64,000 nt of DNA, from positions 9,378,195 through 9,442,194 of the forward strand of contig CM067070.1 in assembly GCA_033980235.1 (NCBI GenBank), written 5' to 3'. The position numbers and the translations under genes are program-made. Source of the stretch: Diadema setosum. Taxonomy: Eukaryota; Echinodermata; Echinoidea; Diadematoida; Diadematidae. This document shows, one piece after another, positions 10,857 through 22,245 of this stretch. How positions within the stretch are numbered: the stretch's first letter is position 1; every line of letters begins with the position of its first letter. Under the pieces are notes generated by a model that was given only the letters and a program-made list of their open reading frames with translations, searched no databases and was not told the origin of the DNA.

Positions 10857-12041
10857 CTGGGTGTCTAAAAAAAAAAAAAAACAACAAAAAAACAACAACA
10901 ACTATACACTCTTGAAATGGCTGCCAAAGAAGAAATATACGATTCTGGGGAAAAAAGTTTTTATGTATGGATAGCTTATGGACTCAACGTTCATATGACA
11001 CCAAAAAGTTGAAAAAATAATTCAGGCTTGTATGAGTACTGCTCACTTTTGTAAAGGGTGTGAAAAATAGGCTGCGCAGGAATTAGCCTTTTAAATTTGC
11101 GACATGTGAGTCCGTTGGAGCTTACAATGCTGAAGTTGATATGATAAATTTATGATCAATTGCGATGAGATTGGGTTTGCTGAGTGTATTTTATGGTTTA
11201 TTAAACCAAACTGTTATGCATGAGTAAACCCCAGTTGCATTTATTCTATTCATTGCAGCATTGCAAATTTTCCTGGGAGACTAAATGGTGTGTTCATATG
11301 AGTCAGGATGAGGTGATGGTACATGTTTGCAATTTTCATGTTACACACTCTTATTTTTTTTTTTTTTTTACATCTGTGACTTGAATGAAAACCTTAACCC
11401 CACATTGCAGTTATTTTCAGCTACTGGCTACTTTTATTCAGGTTACTCATTGACCTAAAGAATAATTAGCTGACACCTTTGACATTCTTTTTTTTGGACA
11501 ATCCATAATTGAATATTCAATGTTGCATAATCCCTACGTGAGTGTTAAGTAAATCAATGAGATGTTCAATGTGGGTTGGAGGTTTTTATTCAAAGTCAGT
11601 GATGTTAAAAAATCTGACAGTGTGTAACAGTGTGTCACTTGATCATGAAACATTAAGAATAAATTAAGAGCTGTAAGTTGTTACTCAGCCCTCATTCATC
11701 TTGGAGTCTTGGACTGACAACCAAAGATGGAGAGGCCTGAGTTCACACCGCAGCAGCGTTCTTTTATGGTAACAGAATACCACTTTGGTGTCATATGAAA
11801 GATGAAACCATTATTGTAACTATCGGAGGGCTAATTCCTGCGCATCCTAATTTTCATACCCTTTACAAAAGTGAGCAGTGCTCATCTAAGCATGAATTAT
11901 TTTTAGACTTTTTGGTGTCATATGAAAGTTGAGTCCATAAGCTATCCATACATATAAACCTTTCCGTCAGAATTGCATATATTTTTTTTATTCGGCGGGC
12001 ATTTCAAAAGTGTATAGTTTCCTTTTTTTTGAGACACACGG
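10857..12041. mobile_element. Tc1/mariner-like non-autonomous element
   Basis: TA dinucleotides (10855-10856 and 12042-12043) flank ends CTGGGTGTCTAAAAA and the complement CCGTGTGTCTCAAAA. Behind them about 200 bp of inverted repeat can be followed (10890-11095 against 11815-12020, for example CTCACTTTTGTAAAGGGT). There is no transposase frame inside 1185 bp. TA duplication and end structure point to the IS630-Tc1-mariner group. Confidence 0.7.
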
Positions 12042-12244
12042 TAGTAACATTTTGAATGTTGCCCATGATTCGTGTCGTGAAAAAGACAGCTTTGACATTG
12101 AAATTAATGAATTCTTGCGTCTAGTTGTTTTTATTCTAACAACAGGTGTAATTGCGATTCATCGACATAAATACACGCCGATTTTCACTGTTTTGCGAAA
12201 TAGCCATGATAAATATCATGGGCATTGTACTTGGGTGAGATAGT

Positions 12245-12462
12245 CAGCCACAAATGGCAGAAGCTTAGTAGTCGAGTGCATTTGACATCTGTATTGCAAT
12301 CAGGATGTCATGGCTTCGGATCTCACTCGAGTACGTTTTGAGATAAACTTGATTAATAATAAACTTGTAACAATTAAAAACAAAAATGATATTAACACTT
12401 AAAAAAAATAAATACGCAGCCTCAAAAAACAAAAACAAAACAAAAAAAAAAAAAACATACAA
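12245..12462 (+). mobile_element. tRNA-derived SINE, decayed
   Basis: Positions 12280-12340 look like a decayed tRNA-related head: AATCAGGATGTCATGGCTTC and then GGATCTCACTCGAGTAC, resembling a B box plus T-arm. An A-rich tail (12421-12457) follows. It sits just upstream of exon 2 of gene A and is not predicted to be a functional tRNA. Confidence 0.45.
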
Positions 12463-12745
12463 GCAACAGATAATCGCCTCTAGTTGGTTCCGCAGTCATT
12501 GAAAGTGGGATTGTGCATAAGACGCTAGTCGTTCTACGTTGCCACCACTACTAGAATTCTAGCCTGGATTGCAGGCTCTCATGTGGCCACCAAAGTTTGG
12601 GCCATGTTGAGCTCATAACGCTAGAAGGTGTTGTATTTGTAATATCTGTTTATGAAGACTTTGAAAATATCTCTATTCATTTCGATATGACGACAGTTTT
12701 ACTTCTTTACAAGTAGTTTCATTTTCATTTTCTCATGCACTACAG

Positions 12746-14414
12746 GAACCCTAAGAACACAATCTTTGATGTCAAACGGCTGATTGGTCGCCGATTCACA
12801 GACGAGAGTGTACAAGCTGATATGAAGCACTGGCCATTCAAGGTGATCAACCAAGAGGGCAAACCTAAGCTAGAGGTGGAATACAAGGGGGAAAAGAAGA
12901 TTCTCGCCCCAGTGGAAGTCAGCTCCATGGTTTTGACCAAGATGAAAGAGACGGCCGAGGCATATATAGGTCAGAAAGTCACTGATGCTGTCATCACTGT
13001 TCCTGCTTACTTCAATGATGCTCAGCGACAGGCCACCAAAGATGCAGGTGTCATTGCAGGGCTGAATGTTCTCCGCATCATCAATGAACCGACGGCAGCT
13101 GCCCTGGCGTACGGACTAGATAAGAGGGTTGAAGGTGAACAGCGTGTCCTGATCTTTGACCTTGGTGGAGGCACATTTGATGTGTCCATCTTGTCGATCG
13201 ATGATGATATCTTCGAAGTCATGTCAACTGCTGGAGACACCCATCTTGGTGGTGAGGACTTTAACAACAGGCTGGTCAGCTATCTTTCTCAGGAATTCAA
13301 GCGTAAGCACAAGAAGGACCTCACAAACAACCCACAAGCCATCCAACGTCTCCACACAGTCGCTGAGCGTGCAAAAAGAATCCTCTCAGCTGGTCCCCAT
13401 GCCAGCATTGAGGAAGACTCTCTCTTCGAAGGAGTTGATTTCTACACAAGAATCACCAGAGCTCGCTTTGAAGGCCTCTGCTATGATCTCTTTAGAAAGT
13501 GCCTTGACCCAGTTGAGAGGGCTATTACTGATGCAAATATCAACAAAAGAGACATCGACACTGTTGTGCTGGTTGGAGGATCAACCCGTATTCCCAAGGT
13601 CCGGAGGCTTCTACAGGAGTTTCTAAATGGCAAGGACCTTAGCAAGTCCATCCATCCAGATGAAGCTGTGGCTTACGGTGCAGCAATCCAGGCAGCTATC
13701 TTGTCTGGAGATCGAAGCGCAGAAATCCAGGATGTTGTCCTCGTTGACGTAACCTCACTTTCTCTTGGAACCGAGGTGGATGGTGGTGAAATGTCAACCA
13801 TAATCAAGAGAAATACGACCATTCCTGTTACGGCAACAGAGACCTACTCCACAGCTTCAGACAACCAAACAAGCATGGACATTGAAGTGTACGAGGGAGA
13901 GAGGGCGCTTACTAAATACAACAACCTACTTGGAGAGTTCGAGCTGACAGGAATTCCTCCAGCACCAAGAGGTGTGCCGAAGATCAAAGTGACCTTTGAT
14001 ATTGACGCCAATGGCATCATGAATGTAACAGCTAAAGATCAGAGCACAGGTCGTAGCAACAACATCATAATTACGAACAACAGAGACCGTCTTTCCAAGG
14101 AAGAAATTGAACTCATGATCAACGACGCTGAGAAGTTCAGACTTCACGATGACCTACAACGGAAAAGAAATGCTTCCAGAAACAAACTGAAAGACTACGC
14201 GTACAGCGTTAAATCCGCTGTCAACGAAACATCAGCCGAGAGGAAGCTAACCGCTTGTGACAAAGAAAAGGTCACCAAGGCTGTAGAAAAAGTTCTTCAG
14301 TGGTTGGATTCCAACTACAAGGCAACCGAGGAAGAGTTGACTCAGCAGCTTGAGGAGCTTCAGAAAACCTGCTCACCAATCATGATCAAAATAAATGTTG
14401 CGAGGGGACGATAA
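12746..14414 (+). CDS. HSP70 gene A, exon 2 (618-aa protein, no EEVD tail)
   Basis: This exon carries the rest of an HSP70 ATP-dependent chaperone. The acceptor CTACAG (12740-12745) precedes GAACCC, which completes Met63. Visible are the catalytic lysine in [19 protein letters not shown], the phosphate-2 motif [13 protein letters not shown] and [16 protein letters not shown], then the linker, the beta substrate-binding domain ([20 protein letters not shown]) and the helical lid. The linker region reads [10 protein letters not shown] where nearly all HSP70s have [10 protein letters not shown]. The protein ends at [14 protein letters not shown], about 30-35 residues short of usual cytosolic HSP70. 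The GGMP-rich tail and the EEVD that binds TPR co-chaperones are missing. It is probably cytosolic or nuclear. The frame is intact, so it is probably a functional gene; expression is unknown. Confidence 0.95.
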
Positions 14415-15204
14415 AATGACTACCATCGAGTAGGGCTACAGCAAGGACTAGCTGATTAAGTGTCTTACTGATGTGGAAGAGATGGAGTAAATTGGCCATA
14501 AACCATTAACTAAGAATAAGCATTTCAATGTATACTCTTGTTTAATATCCACTGCATTATGTATGAGGGAGTTTAGCTGCTGCCATGCGTAACCTTTCTC
14601 AATGCTTTTTATTTTCATATTGCGGATACTTTTGATAAAGATATTGCATGAACAACGTGCAGTTTTGCGGGTAAGGAGGAGACTTATTGTCACCCTGCGT
14701 AAGGACTGGTTATGAAAGGGTACAAACTCAAATTCAATTAGTTTTCTGAGATGTTTGCTTGAACGCCGACCTTCAAAGTTTTACAACAACTTGTACGAAA
14801 ACAGAAATCGAGAGGAGAGTTAGAATGAAATGCTCAAACCAAATAGCGAATAAGACCATTTTAATTTTCATAGCTTTTATGTCCAGACAGTTTAACTACT
14901 TCAAGACTTTGCTGATTATCTTTCAAGGTTTTTCAGACAGCAAGAATTGTCAGGATTTAGATCCTGTTTAATTGCTTAGATTATCCACTTTACTGCTCTA
15001 TATGAAGTAGAATATGACTAGCAGGTTGATAATTTCTACTTTTTAAATGAATTAATTTTTCTTGCATAAAAAAAATAAGAATCTCCCATCATTCTACAGC
15101 TTTGTATCAATATGTACGCAGGAATGAAAGTACATAATTGCGATTACAAAGGCTAAATAGTCAAAAAGATATGAGACTATTCAGAACTGAATACTTCACA
15201 AATA
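14415..15204 (+). other. 3' UTR and downstream flank of gene A
   Basis: This matches 37601-38382 downstream of gene B at roughly 85-90% by eye, with short indels. The AATAAA present after gene B (37676-37681) is not conserved here; a weaker AATAAG at 14512-14517 may serve. The match shows that both genes were copied with their 3' flanks. Confidence 0.7.
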
Positions 15205-17455
15205 AACACTAAAGAAAAAGTAAATTCCCCCTAAAACAAACTTCTGTAATTTATGAATCAGGAACCTTTGAGGAAATCTGAATACAGGATCATGAAGCTG
15301 TATTTCTCGGCTACCTTTCATGTGAAATTCAGTGGATATCACTTGGTCACGCTTGAGTGAGCATGACTTAAAGTCAAAATGGTCACTTTTTGAAGTTCAC
15401 AAGCCCAAGTTTGCAACTTTGATTTGGTGATATCAGAACAAATTTCAATTTTCCAGGATGAAAAGGCATGTGAAGTATAACTTATGTGCTTCTTATCGTA
15501 CCATGTGACTTGTGCACAAAATGTCACGGTTGACATGTTTCTCGTGGTAATTTCTATCAATTGAGATTGAATTCGTGTGTTGAACAGTTTTTACTCACAA
15601 TTCACGTAATTTCACGGTTGAATGAGCACATTAAAAACAAAGAAAAATAACAATTTAAATTGTGCAGTAAGAATTGCGATAATTTTGCGCACTGAAATCA
15701 ACTGTATGATGCTTTTTTATGTTGAGCTAATACCCACACGCATATCAGTGACCACCTGACATTTCAGTCACGCTTCAATAAGCATGTGAGGCTGGAAACC
15801 CCTTTTTTTTAACCCTACATAATGAAAAATTGGCAGTTTGGCCATAATCCCCATGGTAAGTTCATATGACGAGGAGGAATTTATGTTTTTGAAAGCTAGC
15901 AATGGCTTTTGTATGCAATGTGGTTTATTTTACGGTTGAATGACCACATTATGAAACAATGATTTATCTTATTGTAATCATCCAGCAGGTGTTGCTTTGA
16001 TATTCTGCATTTGAAATCAACTGAAAATCATTTCATTATTGCGTTTTAGGACCAATATAAATGTCTCAGTGATCCTAGGCATTCCTTCAAAATTTTACAC
16101 GTCAAGGGGCACATGGGGCCGGAAACCCCGTTTAATCCATGGCTACCTTTGACTAAATATTGAAGTATTCCTGGGAAATTGGTCTGCCTTTAGTTTGATG
16201 AAATCCCCTTGTTGGGGCAGAGATGAGAAATTATGCAAATTAAATCTCCGGGCCTTTGTTCTCGCCACTGAATACTAATTTTGGCATTAAGTTCTTGATG
16301 TCTCTGTGACGTCATTAAATCATGCATTAACTCAAGGGAAAGTAAATGCAATTAATCATTGACATGGTACCAAATTTCACTTTTGTTAAACATCAATATC
16401 CTCCCGTGCTGCAAATATGCACTGAGAGTCTGGAGACAGATACTGATTGTGGTGAGATAGTGGCCTTTGTTGTTCATGTGGTGTTGATGATTGTGATGGT
16501 GATGATATTTGATTAAAATGTTGGTTGACTATTATGCGATCGTTACGGCAATATAACACAGATCATGGGTAGCATCTGCACTCACTTTTTAGACTCTATC
16601 CGCTAACACCGTTGAACACGTCTTCATAACCAAAACAAATGTGAATCTTATGGGAATTTCAACCACGTAAATGGTTTTGACCTGCACACGTTGCTCATCT
16701 TATGTGCTCACTGAAGCATGTCACAATGTCATTCTTAATTGAAATATTATTTTTTTCATTGAAATCAGAGTAATTTCCCAACATTTCAACTAATACATAA
16801 AAAAACAATGAATATTCTTGTATTATATAGGGTAAAAAGGGTTTTCCAGCCCCACATGCGTGACTGAAATGTCAGGTGATAACTGTATGCACAGTCAGTG
16901 GTATTAAACACAATACAAAAATCATTAAACAGTTGATTTCAGTGCGCAAAATTATCGCAATTTTTAAATTGTTATTTTTCTTTGTTTTTAATGTGCTCAT
17001 TCAACCGTGAAATTACGTGAATTGTGTGTAAAAACTGTTCAACACATGAATTCAATCTCAATTGATAGAAACTACCACGAGAAACATGTCAAATCGGCCA
17101 TTTTGGTATTTTTCACCCCGTGTTCACTCAACCGTGAAATTTTGTGCTCAAGTCACATGGTACGATAAGAAGCACATAAATTATACGTTGCATGCCTTTT
17201 TATCCTGGAAAATTTATATGTGTTCCGATATCACCAAATCAAAGTTGCAAAATTGGGCTTGTGAACTTCAAAAAGTGGCCATTTTGACTTTAAGTCATGC
17301 TCAGTCAAGCGTGACCAAGTGATATCCACTGAATTTCACATGAAAGGTAGCCGAGAAATACAGCTTCATGATCCTGTATTCAGATTTCCTCAAAGGTTCC
17401 TGATTCATAAATTACAGAGGTTTGTTTTGGGGGAACTTACTTTTTGTTTAGTGTT
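15205..17455. mobile_element. Tc1/mariner-like element with about 450-bp inverted repeats
   Basis: TA at 15203-15204 and 17456-17457 flanks ends AACACTAAAGAAAAAGTAAA and the complement AACACTAAACAAAAAGTAAG. The inverted repeats can be followed for about 450 bp (15205-15700 against 16930-17455) at high identity. The 1.2-kb centre has no transposase frame. The matching place downstream of gene B (near 38382) has no insertion, so it arrived after the duplication. The GGGGGAACTTACTTTTT end is also seen alone at 28377-28394. Confidence 0.85.
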
Positions 17456-17700
17456 TAGATCGAAAAAGCTTTCCGAGGCGATATCGGCTTATTAGTCAGG
17501 TTACAGGATGTACCAATGTACCAAAGAAACTGGCATTCATCTAAACACACATTCTCGTTAATCTCGCAATGCCCTTCCATGGTATAACGTTTTTAAATAT
17601 TTCATATATACTGAATTTGAGTGAATTGAATGAAGGTATAATATTACGGAACCTTGTTATAAAATCGGCCTCATGTATAAAGTTCTTTTGATTTCAGGAA
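17456..17700. other. Duplicated 3' flank of gene A, continued
   Basis: This resumes the match to the flank of gene B (38383-38622), for example AATATTACGGAACCTTGTTATAAAAT-type sequence near 17640. The match ends near 17700, where about 1.9 kb without counterpart (to about 19570) begins. Confidence 0.6.
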
Positions 17701-18215
17701 GATTAATATTTGTGCCATTTGTAGTTCTATTATGAATGAAAATTACACGGTAAAGAGATGTATATAGTTCATTAGAGAAGGAAGCAAACACTGTCGATAA
17801 CACAAGAAATGGGAATTCAAAGCTGCTACTGGTACATAGAATAAATCTCGATAAGTTTCAGACTTTGAAATTGATGCCGCCTGACCTAAAAAGGTAGAAT
17901 TATTAGAAGTTCTTAATACACCATTTTGTAAGCTGAATATGCACAAATCTCTCTAAAAAAACTGTCCTCGGAAGTGTTTCTTAATCGCAAATACAGATTT
18001 TATCTCACACGACTTTTCCATGATATATTTTGATAGCAAGTATAAGAACAAGGATATATTGTTTTATTCAAATGAAACGTGACTTATATTTGAGCGAACA
18101 GATTTTACATTTATCTCGCTAACACCAATATTCTTATTTCTAAACATAAATATTCCCATTTTGTCAACAGCATGAAAAGAGTCTTTCCTTATACGAGTTG
18201 ATTCATTATTTAAAT

Positions 18216-18905
18216 GTGACACTGCACCTCAAAACAAACAAAAAGTCGCCAGACATGAATTTTCAGTTCAGACCATGTTCTGAAAGAGCAGACTTTAAGC
18301 TTTAAAATGATGTATAACTCAAATCAAATGGACTCTCCTAACCTATCTAAATATTGGAAAGAAAGCAAAAACTCGGGAAAAGTGTGAACTGAGAAAAGAG
18401 GCTCTGAAGGACAGTGTCTATTCAAGCGCTTAATCTTTACCAAACCGTGCTGGCTGTGCGATGAATGGGACAAAAAAGCAGGAAGTAATCCAGCAGAGTA
18501 ACAACAATGAAGAGATTATCAGATTAAAGTGAAATTTAGCATGCCTCATCAACACATTCTGTCCATAATTAATGCCAATTTTCAAAGCAGTAGCACTATC
18601 CTTTCAAAAGTAATTAGAGTTGAAAGTGAAAAGTGTGGACAAGGTTTTTCAGAAATGAAAAGGGGATTCTAAAGACACACCTAATCACACTATTCTACCA
18701 AAAATGTTCGAGATAAACTGCTAAAAAAACACACTTTCCTGCCCGTTTTATGATACCAAATTTAAGCATAATGTAAAAGAAGACCCGCTCTTTCAGAAAG
18801 TATGAAAAAGTCAAGTTCGGCTAGGTTGACCCATTTCACTTATTTTCAGTCCTCACGCAAAATAAGTGTGTGCGACTTTATGTTCGTTTTGAGGTGCACG
18901 GTCAC
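18216..18905. mobile_element. MITE with about 35-bp terminal inverted repeats
   Basis: The ends are GTGACACTGCACCTCAAAAC and the complement GTGACCGTGCACCTCAAAAC, continuing to a shared AAAGTCGC. The direct repeat AAAT flanks it (18212-18215 and 18906-18909). 690 bp, no coding capacity. It lies in the part of the A flank that has no counterpart after gene B. Confidence 0.7.
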
Positions 18906-19084
18906 AAATTGAAACCATTTAGAAATAAAAGCAAGAGATAATTAACCACACCTCGACCTTCATCCCTCTACTTAATAATTTCTTGCTTTCAGTAATACCT
19001 TGTCCGCCTGGGACTACGTAACATAACAATGTCGGAATTTCGGAGCTTGGGCATTTATTCCAAGTTTTTCGCGTGTCACTGCCG

Positions 19085-19165
19085 GCAACTAAGGATAGCC
19101 GGGGGTTAAGTGTCGCTGCCCGCAAAGCTGTGAATAACAGGTTCGATTCCCGGTGGTTCCTTTTT
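19085..19165 (+). other. tRNA-like sequence (pseudogene or SINE head)
   Basis: TAGCCGGGGGTTAAGTG resembles an A box or D arm, and ACAGGTTCGATTCCCGG resembles a B box or T arm, followed by a T run. The acceptor stem does not pair (the 3' side GGTGGTTCC lacks a 5' partner), so a working tRNA gene is unlikely. Confidence 0.35.
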
Positions 19166-20264
19166 TCCCCCGACATGTTTGTTAAAATCATAGATAAGCA
19201 TTTGCGATCTTACAAATTTCAGTTGTAGAGGGGACAAACTGAAGAACCAGCTCACACCTTAACCTTCACCTCACAGCTTAATAATCTCTCGTTTTCAATT
19301 AGAAATATCAACTAATGCTTCGTTGACAGTTGACAGTCATACACGTTGATTGTTGTGAGATATGAAAATATCAGTGTCGTATGCATACAAGACCAAAGAA
19401 TGTATGAAGTATAGCACAAATCATTGAAGTTAAAATATAAAATTGGAGGGACATTAGCCTTGATCACTGGGTAACCGACATCTCAGAGGCTGAATTTCAG
19501 TTTCTTTTTTTATTCATTTTTTTTAATGATGTCCTTTATCTAAATGCATAGTTCAATTTTTATTCTTATTCTTTCATTGCGAAGTTTATAAATACATTTG
19601 TATTTTCTGGTCGATGTACCTTAAAGTTAATCTGCTTTTGTTTACTTCTTCTTTATGTTGCTACGCTCGGTGATTTTCTTTTGTCTGTGTGTGTGTTTGT
19701 TTGTTTCTTTGATTTATTTTTCTTCCAACACAATTTCATATATAAATCAAGATTCTTCTCTGTAATATCACATAGAATATCAGTAAGCAGATTACAATGC
19801 ACATGATTCAAAGAAGGAAAATTGATGTGTAAATTAATTCCATTAAAATATAACTCGTGTTAATAAATTTCCAAATAATTACCTGAGAAATTATGCGGAA
19901 GAAGGATTGCCACTATAAGCAAAAGCTTGAACACGTGGAAGCCCAGGGACCTATCTACATATCCATATTATATTGTTTGCGGAATGGGGAAATACTACAA
20001 AATATAATACACTATAAATGCATTATGTTTTATATTATAGTTCAAAGATACGAATAAAAGTAAAGTGAATGATGATGATGACAGGGTAATGATGAGGAAA
20101 AAAAATGTGATAATGAAGATGAAAGTGATGGTGGTGATGATGAAGATAATGGGAATGAAATGAAATGATAGAAACAGAAACATTGCGTATATTTGTTGTA
20201 GTTTTAAATCCAATTTACAAGAAAAGAAATGTGATCAAACAAAACAAAATCTATATTCAGATGC
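19166..20264. other. No gene seen; AT-rich with a GAT-repeat tract
   Basis: From about 19570 to 19690 there is weak similarity to 38690-38820 downstream of gene B (CTGGTCGATGTAC). A GATGAT/GAAGAT simple repeat covers 20070-20160. Confidence 0.5.
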
Positions 20265-20400
20265 TATGTTCATAAATTGTAATCTGACAGTAACGTAGTT
20301 TTCAATCTAGCCTTAAAAGAATGTAACGCTTCACTCGATTTAATATAATTTGGGAGTGTGTTCCAAAGATTTGGTCCATTATGTCCATCAATAATAATCA
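20265..20400 (-). pseudogene. LINE ORF2 extreme C-terminus
   Basis: The minus strand reads GPNLWNTLPNYIKSSEALHS and then FKARLKTTLL, the standard end of CR1/L2/Jockey-type ORF2 proteins. Only this tail remains. Confidence 0.65.
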
Positions 20401-21156
20401 TAATAATAACAATGATAATGAAAAAAAAAATAGTGCTAAGCAACTACTCCTGGGCCGAGGCTTGTGACACAATATGTGTCGATGGTATTGGCCTCGACAA
20501 TCTTCTGGGGTAATCTGTTCCAGTCTTTGACGGTTCTTGGTAAAATGGAGTTTTGGTGATAGAGAGTTCTGCTAGGTGGGACCAGGTATTGATGGTTGTG
20601 AATTCTTCTTGGACGTGTAGGGAGCGGCTGAAGCTGTTCTTTGATCATTTCAACATGTGCAAGATTACGTATTATCTTGTACAGCATTGCTAGGCGTGCA
20701 ATTCGTATCTCCAATTTGATTAATGTACATGTATGATACATAACTGGGTATACACGAGATATACAGACGATTGATGGGAGTGTAACCCGTACCATGAGCG
20801 TGAATTAGTTACCAAGATCTTTATTTACCAAAATTCACCACAAGTTTTGAATTGCACTTTATATGCTGATAATGTGCGCAAAATTCAAAATAATGGGTCA
20901 TTTATACAATAAGTGAACACCCCTTCCACGATGAATACCGTTCCCCATTCCTGTCATGCATGCATGCACACATATCTGGCAAAGCGGCGTAGGTTTAGTA
21001 TTGTAATGGTTAAATTGTGTACTCTGTCATGTATGTTGACATCTGCAACGTTGTAACCTTTTTTAGTCGTATGCATGTATGCATGTACGATACACTATTC
21101 ATAATTTATAGTGATCCAGAATGTTTCTTTTCCTCTCATTTTACAATATTGATACC
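20400..21156. repeat. HSP70-unit upstream block, copy 2
   Basis: This aligns with 660-1390. It continues after the MITE at 21161-21719 as 21724-21840, which matches 1393-1530 and 56520-56650. It marks the distal 5' flank of gene B. Confidence 0.7.
20436..20795 (-). pseudogene. CR1/L2-like LINE fragment, second copy
   Basis: Longer relative of 688-930. The minus strand reads RIARLAMLYKIIRNLAHV, a proline-rich middle, then LPRTVKDWNRLPQKIVEAN. The DWN and LP positions are intact here. It lies inside the HSP70 upstream block and was probably duplicated with it. Confidence 0.75.
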
Positions 21157-21160
21157 TTAA

Positions 21161-21719
21161 AGGACAAGTTCACCTTCATTAACATAAGGATTGAGAGAAT
21201 GCAGCAATATTAGTAGAACACATCAGTGAAAGTTTGAGGAAAATTGGACAATCGATGTAAAAGTTATGAATTTTTAAAACTTTGTGTTGGACCCGCTGGA
21301 TGAGCAGACTACGAAAGGCTCGTGATGTCATACGAGTACAACAGTATAAAGAAAATGTAAAGAAAATTCAACATATTTTCACTTTGCTTTTTTTCGCATA
21401 ATAAAAGAGCACTTGACTTGCCTCTTTTTAAAGGCAATGGGAATAATATTACCCAGAACATATGTCAGTAACGAGTCAAGGGAATGTGTACTTTTTTCAA
21501 AAGATGAAATTTTGTGAAATTCTCTTTATATTTTCCTTATATTGTTGTACGCATGTGACATCATACACTGCAGTAGTCTTCTCATCCAGCGGTGACTGCA
21601 CAAAAACTTCAAAAATTCATAACTTTTGCATCGATTGTCCGATTTTCGTCAAACTGTCAATGATGTGTTCTACTAATATTGCTACATCTCTCTCATGTTA
21701 ACGAAGGTAAACTTGTCCT
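21161..21719. mobile_element. TTAA-flanked MITE, family 3 (copy 1)
   Basis: TTAA at 21157-21160 and 21720-21723 flanks ends AGGACAAGTTCACCTTCATT and the complement AGGACAAGTTTACCTTCGTT. The inverted repeat runs about 130 bp inwards. The paralogous position at 1395 has TTAC and no element, an empty site. Relatives are at 57066-57577 and 60033-60603. Confidence 0.85.
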
Positions 21720-21956
21720 TTAAAGAGGAAATCCATTGCGCCATAAAGAAGTGGAGGCAAAGTCACTCTCCTGATGAAAGAAATCATCAGATTTTGCCAA
21801 TTCCAGGTATATAGTGTTTAGTTGAAATACTAGTACAATGTGATAGGGATTTATTAAGTTGTTGCAAGTCAAGGCAATCTTCCTGCAAGCTTTGTTGTTG
21901 TTAAAGGAACAAAAGAAGGATACAATAAATGAGAGAAACGGTCTATTGCTATGACA

Positions 21957-22245
21957 GAAGACCAGGGAATGTTCGATACGCGGGTATTCCGGGACTTCCC
22001 CGCATTTTTCTATGCTCATCTTTGTGAGATCCCTCGCCATGACGCTGATTTTGCCACCCTAAATGATAAAGTTCCTCCCAGGGCATTCATTGCGCAAGAT
22101 AGCTTCGGCGAGTCTATAGCAAAATAAATTGAAAAGCTGCAATAAGTGAGTTTTCACTGCTCGACAGTTCAATACCTAGCCAATGGATCAAACGACTAGA
22201 GATACCTCACTTCATAGCACGAAGGAACAGCTGTATCTCCTGTTG
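21957..22245 (+). promoter_or_regulatory. Putative promoter block of HSP70 gene B (displaced)
   Basis: This matches the blocks of A and C. It has ATTCCGGGACTTCCCC (21986-22001, a degenerate TTCnnGRAnnTYC heat-shock-like motif), GCGCAAGATAGCTTCGGCGA (22092-22111) and a TATA-like AAAATAAATT (22121-22130). About 100 bp of presumed leader ends at 22245, where the foldback complex begins. The ATG of gene B is at 25842, so either a leader intron of about 3.5 kb is spliced out or a different promoter drives the gene. Confidence 0.5.

Noticed and set aside
13022..13267. Long antisense frames inside the HSP70 exons (also 36208-36465, 61946-62563 and 62371-62850)
   Set aside because: Antisense open frames over HSP70 are a known result of its codon pattern. 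They recur at matching places in all three genes and have no independent start, domain or promoter.
19085..19165. Functional tRNA gene
   Set aside because: B-box-like sequence is good but the acceptor and D stems do not pair.
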